This document shows, in pieces, positions 1-12,955 of a stretch of 64,000 nucleotides of DNA; position 1 is the first letter of the stretch; every line of letters starts with the position of its first letter. The notes beneath the pieces were generated by a model. It searched no databases and was not told the DNA's origin. It saw only the letters and a list, made by a program, of their open reading frames with translations. The translations under genes were made by a program, and so were the position numbers. Location: NCBI GenBank assembly GCA_965153355.1, contig OZ231128.1:43710001-43774000 (forward strand). Direction: 5' to 3'. Source of the DNA: Flaccisagitta enflata (lineage: Eukaryota > Chaetognatha > Sagittoidea > Aphragmophora).

Positions 1-1361
1 TGGAAATAGTGTGTTGAGCCCCTGGGAGCTAAAAAAAGTAGAATCAAGAAAAAAAATGAAAAAAATTCCATTGATTTTACTAAAACCACAGAAAAACCCG
101 ATCGGCAAAAATGGTAATTTTGACCACTAAGGTTTTTAAGGCAATTTTGGCTTAAAATGGCTCATTCAAGTATATTTAGCTTCCTCAAAGCGTACTTAGA
201 CTCTATTTAGTCCCAACAGGGTTGTTTAAATGCAGAAAATCCATAAAAAAAAACTGATTTATTATCACCCCTGTTTAAATAGTGAATACGACAACCAAAT
301 CTGGCGGTTTCTACTGCTTGACCCTCGCCGATCATTTGTTTTGAAGGTGGCCTGTTGCCAATTCTCTACATGCTGATCAGCGCTCCTTATGACTATGTCC
401 ACAAGCTAAAAACAAAAAACCCTGCAAAAACATCATTAGGGCGGGGACTAGCATGACACTTTTGAGATGTGAAAAACATGCAAAAAAGTCAATTTAAAGC
501 GTTATAAGCAGTAGGGAGAGTCTGTCAGCGTTGATTTTGAGCTGATTTACAAAATCACTCTATATAAGTATGCTGGAGGTGGTAAAACAGAGTTGGGGGA
601 TTTTGACTCACCAGGGGCCTAAATTTCAACTCTGATATAGATAATGTCAATAAGTAGGCACTTAGCGTTTTGACAAAAAAATGGGTCTGACGGTGGAAAA
701 AGTCCAAATTTGAGAATTTTTTTGAAAAAAATACAATTTCAGCAATCCCTGCCTACATTTTCTGCTTTCTGGAAGCTTTTTTAGTTGGTTTTTGGCTCTA
801 AATTTAGTACAAAAAGATAAAGGTTGTTGTCGTTGTATACACTCATACTTACGTCCTATTCAAAAGTGTCGTCCAACGCAGCCGCTAGAATGTCTTAAAA
901 ATTGTAAGTTACTACGAATCTATTTCAATGCTGCGCTCAGCTGTCAAGGCAAAAATGTCCTCTTTCAATTTCTGCCTTTGAGGAAAACTTCCGGAAGATC
1001 GAAGGATCAGAAAATGTCAGTTTTAAGCGGACCCATAAAATTGCACAGTTAAATATTACTTTTTTTTCTCTCTCTCAAAGGGAGCCATGAATTATGGCTT
1101 CAGATATCTTCACTTGGTTTATTTGTGAACAAGGTCGAATTCTTCTTTGTGCATGTGAAAGTGGACAGGGGCCGTGGTGTAGACCGGCTTGCTCGCGACT
1201 ATTAAGTTGCCGCTGAAATCAACACAATATTTCCACCAAAATCGGGTGTTTTTTTATTATTCTTAACTTCATTTTTCAAAGAGGGAAAGCATGTACATCA
1301 ATCCGTTTTTAGTATAAAACGAAGGTTTAACATCGGCTGTATATGTGTGAGACAGAATGAA

Positions 1362-1363
<2 letters not shown>
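1..1363. other. AT-rich stretch, no gene recognised
   Basis: An 86-codon open frame at 792-1052 (+) has no domain, signal peptide or splice context I recognise. No inverted or tandem repeat stands out except poly-A and poly-T runs. Confidence 0.5.

Positions 1364-1396
<33 letters not shown>
1364..1396. repeat. (GA)n microsatellite
   Basis: About 16 uninterrupted GA units directly before the end of a family D element. Confidence 0.95.
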
Positions 1397-1398
<2 letters not shown>

Positions 1399-1417
1399 AG
1401 TCAGACAGGGATTGCCT

Positions 1418-1899
1418 ATGGTCAGCGGTACCCTATGCCCTGCTTGAAGTGATTGGCTAAAGAAATGGAGTGAGAGCAGGGTAGCGGTCTGAAAGGGTCA
1501 ATGTCCTATACGGCACAGGGGTTAATTTACACATATCCTGAGCGGGCACCAATAAGACCTCTATGAGCTTGGAGAGTAAATACGAGGCATTTAGAACCTG
1601 ACGTGAAGCTTGAAAGCTTATATGAGGTCAAAAATGAGGCCTGAGAGGGCAATTTGAAGGCTAAATGAGGCTCGAGATGGATAATTAGAGCCTTTACAGT
1701 GAGCTGATTTTGAACCTGAGTGGGCGGATATTGGGCCTGAGAAGGCTGACCCTGGGTATGAAAGGTCCAGATTGGACACTGAGAGGCTGGCTGGGGGGAT
1801 GGGACATCCATACTGAGAGATGGATGGAAGTCTGGAAATTCCTCCTTGTGTCCTACAGGACACCGCCAATGTCACATCGGCCCTGGAGGGCCGCTGCCC
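1418..1899 (-). mobile_element. Family D minisatellite-carrying inverted-repeat element, copy 1
   Basis: Read on the minus strand this copy has the same parts as the better copies at 22568 and 24765: a GC-rich hairpin end (the CGGCC..GGCCG block near 1876-1899), a middle of degenerate ~20-bp repeats rich in GCCTGAGAGGGCTGATTTGA-like units (about 1540-1800), and a tail containing the conserved GGTACCGCTGACCAT (complement, near 1418-1432). The open frames over it come from the repeats. It is more degenerate than the other copies. Confidence 0.6.
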
Positions 1900-2235
1900 A
1901 AAAAGCGGGCTTATGGACACAAGCACTTAAGGACCAACGTTGTGATAAATCGGATTGTGTGTATCTGACTGAAAGAGTGAGTTAGATAATTTGGTTTGAA
2001 GTACCTTCAGAACATTAACTTGAGACTCTCAATGAAAGCGCACTTATTACAAATTATTGATTCAGTGATGATGAGGATTTCTCATGCTTGATGCCGATTT
2101 AGATGTCGATTTAAAACCTGACAGTATCTCCAGACCCACCGCATTTATTTCTTTTAATGTGGTTGGTTGGTTGGCCGTAGGTCTGTCCGTTACGCAAACG
2201 TTAAATCCGCGCAAAACAGACGATTCCGATGTCAC

Positions 2236-2330
2236 ACTTTCATTTTCATTCAGTCGTTCATTCATTCATTCAAAACGTTCATTTATCAAAAACGTACATT
2301 CATCAAAAACGTACATTCATTCATTCTGAA
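2236..2330. repeat. ATTC-type and AAAACGTACATTCATC short repeats
   Basis: Runs of ATTC lead into two to three copies of a 16-bp unit (AAAACGTACATTCATC and variants). (ATTC)n also forms the 3' tail of the LINE at 12724, so this may be a leftover LINE tail; that link is inference. Confidence 0.6.
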
Positions 2331-2477
2331 TCAGCGAGGCGCACATATTGGCCATAACTTGGCCTTGTTAAATGATGGATATTTCCGGTCCTTCTCACTG
2401 AATGACTTTTTTCATGAGGTGCTTTTCGATTCCTTGCCCCCTTGCGTACATGCAACCTTGTTTTTAGACACACATGA

Positions 2478-2480
<3 letters not shown>

Positions 2481-2570
<90 letters not shown>
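2481..2570. repeat. (TC)n microsatellite
   Basis: Forty-five perfect TC units. Confidence 0.97.
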
Positions 2571-2574
<4 letters not shown>

Positions 2575-2778
2575 CAAGTCGTTTTTTTCTTCTAATTTTC
2601 TTATTTCACCTTCTAAATTCACCTTCCTCGTTAATTGCCATTAGTTATTTCATTACCTTCGTTTTCATTCTTTTGAATACAACCGAAGTCACCGCGTATT
2701 CTTTAATCTTTTTCCCTTTCCGCTCTGATTCTATTCTTTTGAGACGCTTATTTAGCATTCTTTTTAAAATCTACCGGA

Positions 2779-3203
2779 AATGATACCACGCGAATTAAAA
2801 AACACGCATTTTCTGTTCTATTTTTCTCTACTTTATTTTCCCAAAATCAAATGAAATTGTAACAGTTTGCGACCAATCTCACAGTGAAATGAAAGACTCA
2901 GTGATGATGATGATGATGATGTCGCCCTTTTCAAATGGCAATTTCATGTTTTTAAAAGACAACTTCAGACATTTTCACCTAGGAAAAATATAGCATCAAA
3001 TAAATTAATCTTGAACAAATTGATCAAGAACAAATCGATTTAGAAACCTGGGATTGGTATAGAATGATACACAAAAAAAATCTTTTTTTTAACATTTTTC
3101 AAAACGATCACGAATTTTTGTAATCATAGACCATACACTTTTTAACATTGACAAATCAAAGATATAAAAGTGCGTCTTTTTCCTAATGCACGTGGTAATA
3201 TTC
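2779..3203. mobile_element. Inverted-repeat (foldback) element, family F, copy 1
   Basis: The left end (GATACCACGCGAATTAAAAA, then a GCATTTT) is the reverse complement of the right end (AAAAGTGCGTCTTTTTCCTA then GCACGTGGTAATA). Two further copies occur at 37563-37970 and 45795-46223, sharing internal sequence such as the 'ATTGGTATAGAATGA' segment. There is no coding capacity, so it is MITE-like. A (GAT)n run has expanded inside this copy near 2900. Confidence 0.6.
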
Positions 3204-4107
3204 TATAATTTTTTCCTTTCTTCAACCGATGGAATGATTCTCTTTAAGCCGTAAGGAATTAATGTCGGGATGAATAATTCATGACAAAAAGATGAGAATG
3301 TTTAATTTGAATTAGACTCGGTTTTGATCTGTAGATGAGACATGTTGACACATTGATTTTTTTCTCTCTTTAATTAAAGGAAGCAGGTGACACATGTCTA
3401 TGTTGACTTTTGGTTTTGATAAGAGAAAGCAGGTACACGCCCTATTTAGCCAATGCTCATTTTTGATTTTTAAGCTTTTCCTAAATCATGTTTCCCATTT
3501 CCTTATTTTTCCCTCGTACCTCTCATATCCTTTTCACGGGCACTTGATATAAGGCTGTGTGTCTAATAGGGCGGTTACCTGGAGGGTCAAATGTGGTCAA
3601 ATTTCAGAACGCCTCAGCCAACTAACCATACACTCTACGTCGTGTTTAAAAAGGAATTGAGGCAAGCTTTCATATACTTTACCATTGTGTTGCCGTGTGG
3701 GTTTCTTGATCAAATACCGACCTCTGCTTGTCTGATTTACTGCCCAAATGCGGCTTAGCATGTATGGTTAGATGGCGGAGGAATTTTAAATTTTGAGCCA
3801 AATTCACCCTGTTGTCTAAGTGTATGGCGCTGAATCTCAAAAGGCCGTCGGCAACCAATTTCAAGTCCGACAGAGCTTCAAGCCCGACAGAGTTTATTAC
3901 TTATTTAGTCTTTTTAAATCCTTATTTTTATTCGCATACAAGAAATGACAGCCCAAATTGATAGTAAGACACACTTTCTCTCTCATTCTTCCCTTGATTA
4001 TACTTTTTCTCCTCCTGTTTTTCTCTTTCTTTTCTTCTTTTTCATTTTCTGCCTTCTTTTCTATATGGGCATAAATCCAACAGGGGTGTAAGTCCGACAA
4101 ACAGGGA
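3204..4107. other. No feature recognised
   Basis: AT-rich DNA with a short direct GACAGAGTT duplication near 3868-3893 and a polypyrimidine run at 3975-4060. No ORF with recognisable content. Confidence 0.5.
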
Positions 4108-4182
4108 CGTTGGCCGACGTCCCTGACGTCCTTTCCCAATGGGGGGGAATCCCCATACACCCATGGTTGTGTGGCTCGGACA

Positions 4183-4215
4183 TTAAGGACACTAAGGACA
4201 CTAAGGACACTAAGG
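4183..4215. repeat. 9-bp tandem repeat GGACACTAA
   Basis: Three and a half copies of a 9-bp unit at the left edge of a family E element. Confidence 0.8.
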
Positions 4216-4475
4216 GCCCGTTCCTAGTCAAGGATAACCGCGTCTTTGACGGGCCATTGCATTGGTCGCTCGCTACGTTTGTTCACTTGCACCGCTCACT
4301 CCGCTCAGCGCCCACTCACTCCCCAGCGCTGTACTTTGCTACGCTCGCTTGCTCGCTTGCTCCTTACACGAACTAGCTCACTCACTTTGCTCTCTCCCTT
4401 GTGGGATGGTTGAAACTTATGAATATGTGGTCACGTTGACGACGCTGTAAACGCTGTAAACGGAAACATTCGCTT
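4216..4475 (+). mobile_element. Family E short element, diverged copy
   Basis: Shares with the copies at 9465-9712 and 42729-42919 the order: GACGGGCCA.TG, GGTCGCTCGCTACG, a run of GCTCACTCACTTCGCTC-type units, CTTGTGGGA.GGTTGAAA, ATATGTGGTCACG, CGCTGTAAACGC. The ends are too diverged to define the terminal repeats. Confidence 0.55.
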
Positions 4476-4593
4476 AGTTGTCTTCGCAAGAAACACAAGT
4501 CTCTAAGGAACGTATCCCTTTGAGAGGGTCCGTCAGTGTGTCTGTCGGTCAGTCCGTCCATCCGTTACGCCTCCTGAAAAATCGCATTTATCA

Positions 4594-4747
4594 TTTTTAG
4601 TCGCGGACATGCAACTCTACACCTTGCCGTGTCGGTCGGTAGGTCGGTCGGTCGGTCGGTATGTTGGTTCTTCCGTCCGTCACATTTTTGCATTACTGCT
4701 CCTGCCCAACCATCCGCGACTGGATTGCCGTGTATCCGGCCTTGTTT
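4594..4747 (+). mobile_element. Family A hairpin-ended element (nested in family C)
   Basis: Starts TTTTTAGTCGCGGACATGCAAC, here a slightly broken copy of the AGTCGCG..CGCGACT hairpin, continues with CGGTCGGT repeats and TTTTTGCATTACTGCTCCTG, and ends GCCGTGTATCCGGCCTTGTT. It sits between two halves of the family C element. Confidence 0.75.
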
Positions 4748-4862
4748 AATTGGCCACGGCCAGATCGTTTACTGGATAAAACTATCGATATACATGTTTT
4801 GAGATACCGCTTTGCCGGTTATGTCTGAAATTCAAGCAGTCTGTCTGTCTCTCCATATATTA

Positions 4863-5861
4863 CAGGGTGTATCAAGTCTTTTGCTCTTTAAGGAATCAAC
4901 ATAACTTTTCTCCTAGAAAAGCTATTCCAATTCTGAAAAAAGGTCTGAATAGATCACGAAGTGCAGTTTTTTTATGTCACCAGTTTTTTGGATTTGCGTT
5001 TACTAGCTTGGGAGCTAAGGGAGTTTAAAGTAAACAACATTATCCAGTCAACTAACCATGGTAAAGAAAAAAGGGACAACTATTTTTACTAGTTTCTGTT
5101 TAACTATGGGCCTGAACTACAGAAAATCCATGACTGTTTAAAAGTTTTGAAAAAAATCTTCAAAATGGGACGTTGCTGGACAGTGTAGCTTCATTCATTT
5201 AGAAATGGCAAAGGATTAAAGAAAAAATCACAGATTGAAAAAAATGCTCATTTCAATTTTTTTCCATTGAGGAATTTTATACTTTTCGTTTTTGTCAATT
5301 ACTTTACTCAGGATTATCTAAGCTACTCGATATTCATGAGCAAATTAGAGAGCTACGAATTTTCTATAAAATGGGGCCAAGAACAAATTTCTAACTCAAT
5401 TTGCTTGATTCCTGTGTTACAATAAAGATAACCCATGAAAATCAGGTGGTACTGATTTTCCAAATTCTTGACCAACTGTCTTCATTCTTCTACCATTTCT
5501 AAATGGATAGAGATATGACAACTAGCAGGGTCTCATTAGAAAGATCTTTCGCAGAGCTTCAGAATGGTCATGGATTTTGCTATGTTTTTCTCATTGCTTG
5601 GATGTGAAACACTAACAAACAAGTAGTTTGCTTTTTTTTTTTTTTTTTGCCATAGTTGTCAAGATTAAAGATCAGTCTGGATATGGTTGTTTTCTTCAAA
5701 CTTACATAGTGGGCATATTTAAAAGCGCAGATATAAAAAATTGGTGACATAAAAAAACTGCACTTCAAGATCTTTTCCAATCTTTTTTCAGAATTGGATT
5801 ACCTTTTCTAAGACAAAAGATATGTCGATTCCTAAAAGAGCAAAATACTTGATACACCCTG
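4863..5861. mobile_element. TA-target inverted-repeat element (Tc1/mariner-type non-autonomous)
   Basis: Termini CAGGGTGTATCAAGT and its complement ACTTGATACACCCTG are each bordered by TA (4861-4862 and 5862-5863). The inverted similarity continues inward for about 130 bp, including GACATAAAAAAACTGCACTT on the right arm. The 999-bp interior has no transposase frame. TA target and CAGGG termini are known for the Tc1/mariner group; assignment to it is inference. Confidence 0.8.
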
Positions 5862-5934
5862 TACACCCATTAAGTGCATAATTATCAGACAGCAGTGACA
5901 CGGTCAGGACGCATCGTTGCCCTATCGGGCTTGA

Positions 5935-6395
5935 TTTTTATGTCAGCAGTTTTACCCTTTGCTACCCTTGTTCATTGTTAATATATCATACCTCAGTATA
6001 CGTAAGCAACTAACATAATCCGCTTCTTACCTTCTTTCTTTATTCTTTCCACTTATTCTCCTATTCTCAAATTACATAATCATTTCATATTTCTCTCTCT
6101 CTGCTTCTCCATTCTCCATTCTCCATTTTCTTCACTACCCTCAGCTTATTTACCCCCCCCCCTCCTCAGGCCTCTTTTCTTATTTCATTCCTCTCTAATC
6201 TCTCTGCGGCGACGTTCAAGTTTTTCTTTCACAACTCGCCTTGCCTATGAGTGTGACCTCAAACTAAAGCAGAAAGAAAAAAAAATAGGAACGAAAAATC
6301 AAGGAGGAGGGAGGGAAGGAAGAAAAGAAAGTCCGCTTTCACTTTCTTCTTTTGGTTTGTAAGCTTTTCTTTAGCAATCCTTTCAAGAGACCACG

Positions 6396-6399
<4 letters not shown>
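5935..6399. other. Polypyrimidine-rich stretch, no gene recognised
   Basis: Contains a C8 run near 6154 and CATTCTC repeats at 6110-6130; otherwise nothing identifiable. Confidence 0.5.

Positions 6400-6478
<79 letters not shown>
6400..6478. repeat. (GA)n microsatellite with GACA-rich flank
   Basis: About 39 GA units, followed to about 6575 by an imperfect purine-rich GACAGACAGA/GGAAGA tract. Confidence 0.95.
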
Positions 6479-6482
<4 letters not shown>

Positions 6483-7091
6483 GTAAAGAAAAAAAGAGAC
6501 AGACAGATGGACAGGAAGATAGACAGGAAGAGAGACAGAAGGACAGTAAGACAAGCAGACAGAAAGACAGAGACAGTTGGATAGTGAGGAATGGGAAGGG
6601 GGACCACTCGGAAGGAGTGAAAAAGATCAATTGAAAGAGCATTACAAAGAAGTTGACATCGTGCCTTTCTGCCGATACGAAAGCGACTTACCCACAGCCA
6701 CACAAATAGTGTGCTGCCTTTTCTTAGCGAGGGTTCTTTATCACCGCTATTTTTTTTCTCCGTTCTCTTTCAGTAACGAATGCAGTGATTTTGATGTTCA
6801 TGCAGACTAGTGTAAGAGGGGGATTTCTGATGGACGTTGACTCATGATGTTTGGCGTTAATATTCGTGCATATAATATAGCCTTTTGATATCGGTAACAT
6901 TGTCGTTCTGATACTGATTGATATTGATTGCTTACCGATTGAATATCATGTGACATAGATTCTGTATCTGTCTCTCTTTCTCTTAGACAGATCCGGGGTC
7001 TCTGGAGATGTGATATTCGATCGGGCCGCCTCTTACTTAATACTAATCCATATTCCATTTGTCAGTCAGTCAGTGATGAGAGTACATAATC

Positions 7092-7770
7092 ATTGGGGGG
7101 GTCGGTATCAACCAACTTTGGCAATGCCAATCGGACATATCAACAGATCATGCGCAATCACAAATCAACCTAATAACTAAAAGGAAAAGTTCATGAGACT
7201 TTATCATTTACAGTCGTGCCAACCCTACCTTTCCTATAGTAAAGTATAGGTGCTTCCTCTTCCTCTTCCTTCTCCCTATTCATTATAATGTAAATAAGGG
7301 GTGTGGCACGACTGTAAATGATATGGTGTTCAGATATTGATATTCTTCCAAGCTTCCGGGAAGCAAAAATTTTTCCCGCAAGATTCCGACAAGCAGAATG
7401 CAGTCTAAAATGGTGAATTCATGGAAAAATAAAGTCAATTTTCATCAAATGAATCTTAAAAATGGTAGATTTATTGAAAAAACATCGTTTTAAGAAAATC
7501 TAATAAAGAAATGATTTGTGACAACTGTTCATGTGCTCCTCTAAAACAATATATCATTTCTTTTCTTCTTTTTCTAATGCCATAGTGTAAGATTTTCCGA
7601 CTCTGACACCCTGCTTCCGAGAAGCGGCGCTTCCCGCTTCTCCACAATCTGTATGTCTGATGGTGTTACCCCTTTTTCCTTTCACATGTGTTTATATATT
7701 GTTTTTGTGCACACTTTGGCCATATGTCCGACTGGCATTTCCAAAGTTCGTTGTTACCGACCCCCCCAAT
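7092..7770. mobile_element. Inverted-repeat element with G7/C7 ends, interrupted by a second element
   Basis: The left end ATTGGGGGGGTCGGTATCAA and the right end (TGTTACCGACCCCCCCAAT) are inverted over about 50 bp, including GGACATAT against ATATGTCC. If the element starts at TTGGGGGGG, TAATCA directly repeats on both flanks. No protein is encoded. A second small element lies at 7211-7314. Confidence 0.7.
7211..7314. mobile_element. 104-bp TA-target MITE nested in the 7092-7770 element
   Basis: Ends CAGTCGTGCCA and TGGCACGACTG are exact complements, with TA directly on both sides (7209-7210, 7315-7316). Outside it the host shows ATCATT before and AATGAT after, which would rejoin to a palindromic site centred on a single TA. 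Confidence 0.75.
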
Positions 7771-9464
<1,694 letters not shown>

Positions 9465-9712
9465 GGGCGTATTTCTAGTGAAGATGAAAAACGCGTTTGT
9501 TCCTGTGAAACGCGATCACAGCGTGAACACATATTTAAGAATTTCAACAGTCCCAAAAGGGAGTGAGCGAAGTGAGTGAGCGAGCCTGTGAATGAAGCGA
9601 GCGAGTGAAGCAAGTGTAGTGAAGCGTAGCGAGTGAGCGGTGCGAACAAACGAACGTAGCGAGCGATCGAGTGGCCCGTTCAAAATGCGATTGTCTCCCA
9701 CTAGAAACGCCC
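9465..9712 (-). mobile_element. Family E short inverted-repeat element, copy 2
   Basis: The ends GGGCGTATTTCTAGTG and CACTAGAAACGCCC are inverted. Between them lies a block of 4-bp-phased GAGTGAGCGAAG-type repeats. Read on the minus strand it matches the copy at 42729-42919 over its full length, with extra GAGC/GAGT units here. Confidence 0.75.
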
Positions 9713-10306
9713 TCTTTCTTAACAACGGCAGTTTCGTCCGCTGATTCACGCGTTTGGCCCCACTTAACACGACAACCCGACATCCATTTGGAGGCTGGAA
9801 ACCAGCGCTATCTATCGGTCTGTTTACTAGTATTTACTATCTAGTTCTCTGTCTCTGCTCCAGCTTTTGCCCTTGTCAGTCTGCCTGTCTAACTGTCTGT
9901 CTCGGTCTATCTGTCTCTGTCTGTTTGAAACTCTGTCAGTCAGTTGCTCTGCTTGGATCTGCACTTACAAACGTTAATGTGACATCTCTCGTGGGAAAGC
10001 GCCGATCACAATGATTGTGTCACGTGGGTGATTACATCTCGATGAAAAGACCGTATTTTTTGTTTGACATTTTTTTTCTTTTTTTCTCGCAGAATTAGGC
10101 AACTGAAGTTTATTTTAGTGATAGTATATAGGGTCTGGATATGTCACCAGTCAGTTTACATGTATTGATTGAGAAAAATGAGGGTTTTGGGGTCATTAGA
10201 TACCTAGAAAATATTCATAGTGACCTAATTTATCTAAAGAAACTTTCATAAAAAACTTCATTATTTGATGTATCAGTCTGCCTGTTTCTGCATTTACTTG
10301 TAGTGA
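9713..10306. other. No gene recognised
   Basis: A CTGTCTGTCT-rich stretch at 9840-9950 and AT-rich sequence after it. Nothing else identifiable. Confidence 0.5.
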
Positions 10307-10505
10307 AACAAGGCCGTATACACGGCTACCAAAGTTGCGTGTGGGTGGGCAGGGGCAGGAATAAAAAAGGCTAACCAAGCATTTGGGCAGGAGCGGTAAT
10401 GCAAAAAACGCCAAAATCGCTGAAAAAGCTAAGTGTTACCGACCGACCAACAGACGGACCGACCGACATAGCGAATTGTAGAGTCGCGTGCACGCGACTA
10501 AAAAT
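10307..10505 (-). mobile_element. Family A hairpin-ended element
   Basis: In minus orientation: AACAAGGCCGTATACACGGC start, CGTGTGGGTGGGCAGGGGCA, GACCGACCGAC repeats and the terminal hairpin AGTCGCGTGCACGCGACTAA. The ~45 extra bases after the GGGCAGGGGC segment define a longer subtype also seen at 18238 and 51845. Confidence 0.8.
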
Positions 10506-11167
10506 ATTGGTTTAGGTCAATAAGAAGCAATAAACTAAGAAAATTGTTGACATAACTATGGGAAGATGTTTTTTTTTTCAGGAGGAGAGTTCTCCTCTGA
10601 ACCATTGTTTTGCTTAACTTTCGTGTTGTTCTTTTTTTTCCTTTTTCTCACATCAACTTATGAATAATGAAGTGTACATCGCAAGCTTTATGCCACGCTT
10701 TATGTCCGGAATTTATTCATGCAATTTCTTATTTTATGGTGCTCGACCAGACTTTCTCGGTGCTTTAGAATGGTCTCCAAATTTCTCGTCCTTCCCGCCC
10801 CCCCCCCCTCCTCCTTTCTTCTCTCCAGAGTACAAAAGAAGTGATCCAATTCTCTTCGCCAAATTCTGATTATTCTTTTCAATCAGGAAAAAGGCGTCGC
10901 TTCCCCACTTTGTTATATCCTAAGCCAATTTCCCGCGACTCCATGAATACCAGCAAAAGGGCCTTAAAGTGTCTTTTTTTTCTTTTTTTTATCATTTCCT
11001 AACCCTATCAGGAGAAAGATGAAATCTGAGTTATCTGTTGATCTAAGTTTCAATTATAGTTTATAAGAAAACCTCTGCAACGCGAAATTTTGGATGATGC
11101 GAAATCAACAAAGCCCCTGCCCATCTTCATCATTGCCCCTACCCACCCTTATTACTGACCCTGCCCA
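10506..11167. other. No gene recognised
   Basis: Contains a C10 run near 10798 and poly-T runs. The open frames on both strands over 10660-10880 show no domain. Confidence 0.45.
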
Positions 11168-11520
11168 CCCACAATAGAGTGGGCTCAATTTGGGCAATTG
11201 AATGAATTATTATTTCCAAGCACTTTTCATGTTCCATTTGCATATTAAGTGCCAAATCTCTTTGGAAAATCGATTTGGACATGATCTAGGCACTCCGTCA
11301 TCAATGCTGTAGTTGCATAGCATTACTATGGAAGAAATTTTTCTCCTGACTCCAGCAATCAAATCTATACAACTACAGCATTAGTGACGGAGTGTCTAGA
11401 TCAAGCCCAAATCGATTTTCCAAAGAGATTGGGCTCTTAACATGCAAAAGGAACAAGAAAAGTGCTTGGAAATAATGTTTCATTCAAATTCCCAACTTGT
11501 GCCCATTCTAACCCACAAGC
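11168..11520. repeat. Large imperfect palindrome (foldback element)
   Basis: Sequence around 11218-11330 is the complement of 11350-11478: CCAAGCACTTTTC pairs with GAAAAGTGCTTGG, AATCGATTTGG with CCAAATCGATT, and GCACTCCGTCA with TGACGGAGTG. Weaker pairing extends outward to CCCAC/GTGGG. The loop is about 30 bp, so single strands could fold almost completely. Confidence 0.8.
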
Positions 11521-11558
11521 GACTAACTATTGGCCGTGTGTTAGACCTAGTCTCAAGG

Positions 11559-11794
11559 TTTTTAGTAGCGTGCTACGAGACTCTAGACCCCGCTCTGTTA
11601 GCTTGTTGATCCGTCCGTTGGTCCGTCCGTCGGTCCTTCGATCCGTCAATCCATTGGTCCGTCTATCACACTATACTTCTTTCGGGGGTTTCAAGTCTTT
11701 GGCCTCACATCTCCTGCCCAAATGATCAAGTGACCTCGAATATGGCCCCTGCCCACCTGCACGTGACTGGGTTAGCCGTGTATCCGACCTTGTT
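11559..11794 (+). mobile_element. Family A element, diverged
   Basis: TTTTAGTAGCGTGCTACGAG start, TCCGTCGGTCC-type repeats, CCCTGCCCACCTGCACG, and the end GCCGTGTATCCGACCTTGTT. Confidence 0.7.
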
Positions 11795-12058
11795 ATCACG
11801 CAATCATTTTCTGGATTGGAGCCCGATTTTGATGTGTGGAAACCATTTCCCTGCCACTTTGGCTGCGGGCCTTTTTTTTCCTCTCGTTTGACCTCTCAGT
11901 TCAGTACCTTCCTTTGTTAAATCCTAGTTATCCTCGATCCTCCATGCCCATGGCCTCGAACCTCTCACGAAGGGACAAGGATATGCAAAATTGTTCATAC
12001 CGACGCGGTGATGCAATTGACAATGGTTAAGCTTTCACTTGAATAATTCTAGAAATGA

Positions 12059-12620
12059 ATTACCAGTGATGGCGACTATCGCCGTGAGGAAAAAAGTCGT
12101 AAGCGTTGTTCACTTTTCATCAAACTTTTGTCTTCAGTCACTGCAATTCTTTTCATTTGTTAGATCAAATAAAGAGCTATTGAATGTTTTGGTTGCACTG
12201 AAAATCAGAGAAAAATAGGACTGAGCCAAATGTGCTAGATGAGCTAAAATGCTCAAAATCACTTTACCAGACAACCAACTATGCTTACTGACATGCTTAC
12301 TTGTATTTGCATGCCTAAATCAAAACATTTATTTATTTTTCTGTCTTGAAATCAGAAAAAAAGAGCAAGCTAAATGAGCTAAATGAGCTAAATGAGCCAG
12401 AATACTCAAAAACACCCTCACAGATGAGCAGCTCTGCTCACTGATATGCTTTCTTGTATTTGCTTGCTTAAACATCTGTCAATGTATTTGCTCATTTATT
12501 GCATTTGAAATCAGTAAAAAAAAGATTGAGCTAAGAGAGCTAGATGAGCTATAATGCTCAAAATCACCCTCTCAGATGAGCAGCTATGCTCATAAACATG
12601 GTTTCTTGTATTGCCATGCT
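12059..12620 (+). repeat. Dispersed repeat with internal ~153-bp tandem units, copy 1
   Basis: Begins TTACCAGTGATGGCGACTAT, then TCGTAAGCG. Three tandem units follow, each holding GAGCTAAATGAGCTA, TGCTCAAAATCACC, CAGATGAGCAGCT and CATGCTTTCTTGTATTTGC. The anchor TGCTCAAAATCAC recurs near 12251, 12405 and 12556. An inverted copy lies at 63445-63940. Confidence 0.75.
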
Positions 12621-12955
12621 CAAACAAACTTAGATACACTCCTTTATTGATCCTACACAAAAAAAAAGTTCAATTTGAATTTATGTAAATAAATCTTTAA
12701 AAAATCATATTGCAAAAAATATTTGAATGAATGAATGAATTTAATTTCAAAAAACAAACACAAATTACAACGCGCGGCAATTGTAAAAAAGCTTGCTTTC
12801 AGGGATAGCCAATGAAAGTCGAAAACGGTGACTTTTTTCCAAAAGGGTCCCCTAAAAATATATATCATTCAAAAAAGAATATGTCAAATGTCGTAATCCA
12901 GTACAGTAAACAAGTAAAGAACTCAAATCCGGGTCCGATTAAAATCCGAGTAAAA

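Larger units (their letters stand above)
4486..5934 (+). mobile_element. Family C element interrupted by two other insertions
   Basis: The outer parts match the uninterrupted family C copy at 41383-41675: a hairpin-like start (AAGGAACGTATCC), GGTCCGTCAGT repeats, GTTACGC, TTGGCCAC, CTGTCTCTCCATATAT, and the end GACGCATCGTTGCCC..CGGGCTTG. A family A element fills 4594-4747 and a TA-target element fills 4863-5861. Removing both leaves the same order as the intact copy, which demonstrates nesting. Confidence 0.75.

Noticed and set aside
792-1052. 86-residue frame as a small cysteine-containing protein
   Set aside because: No signal peptide, no exon borders, and composition like the surrounding DNA.
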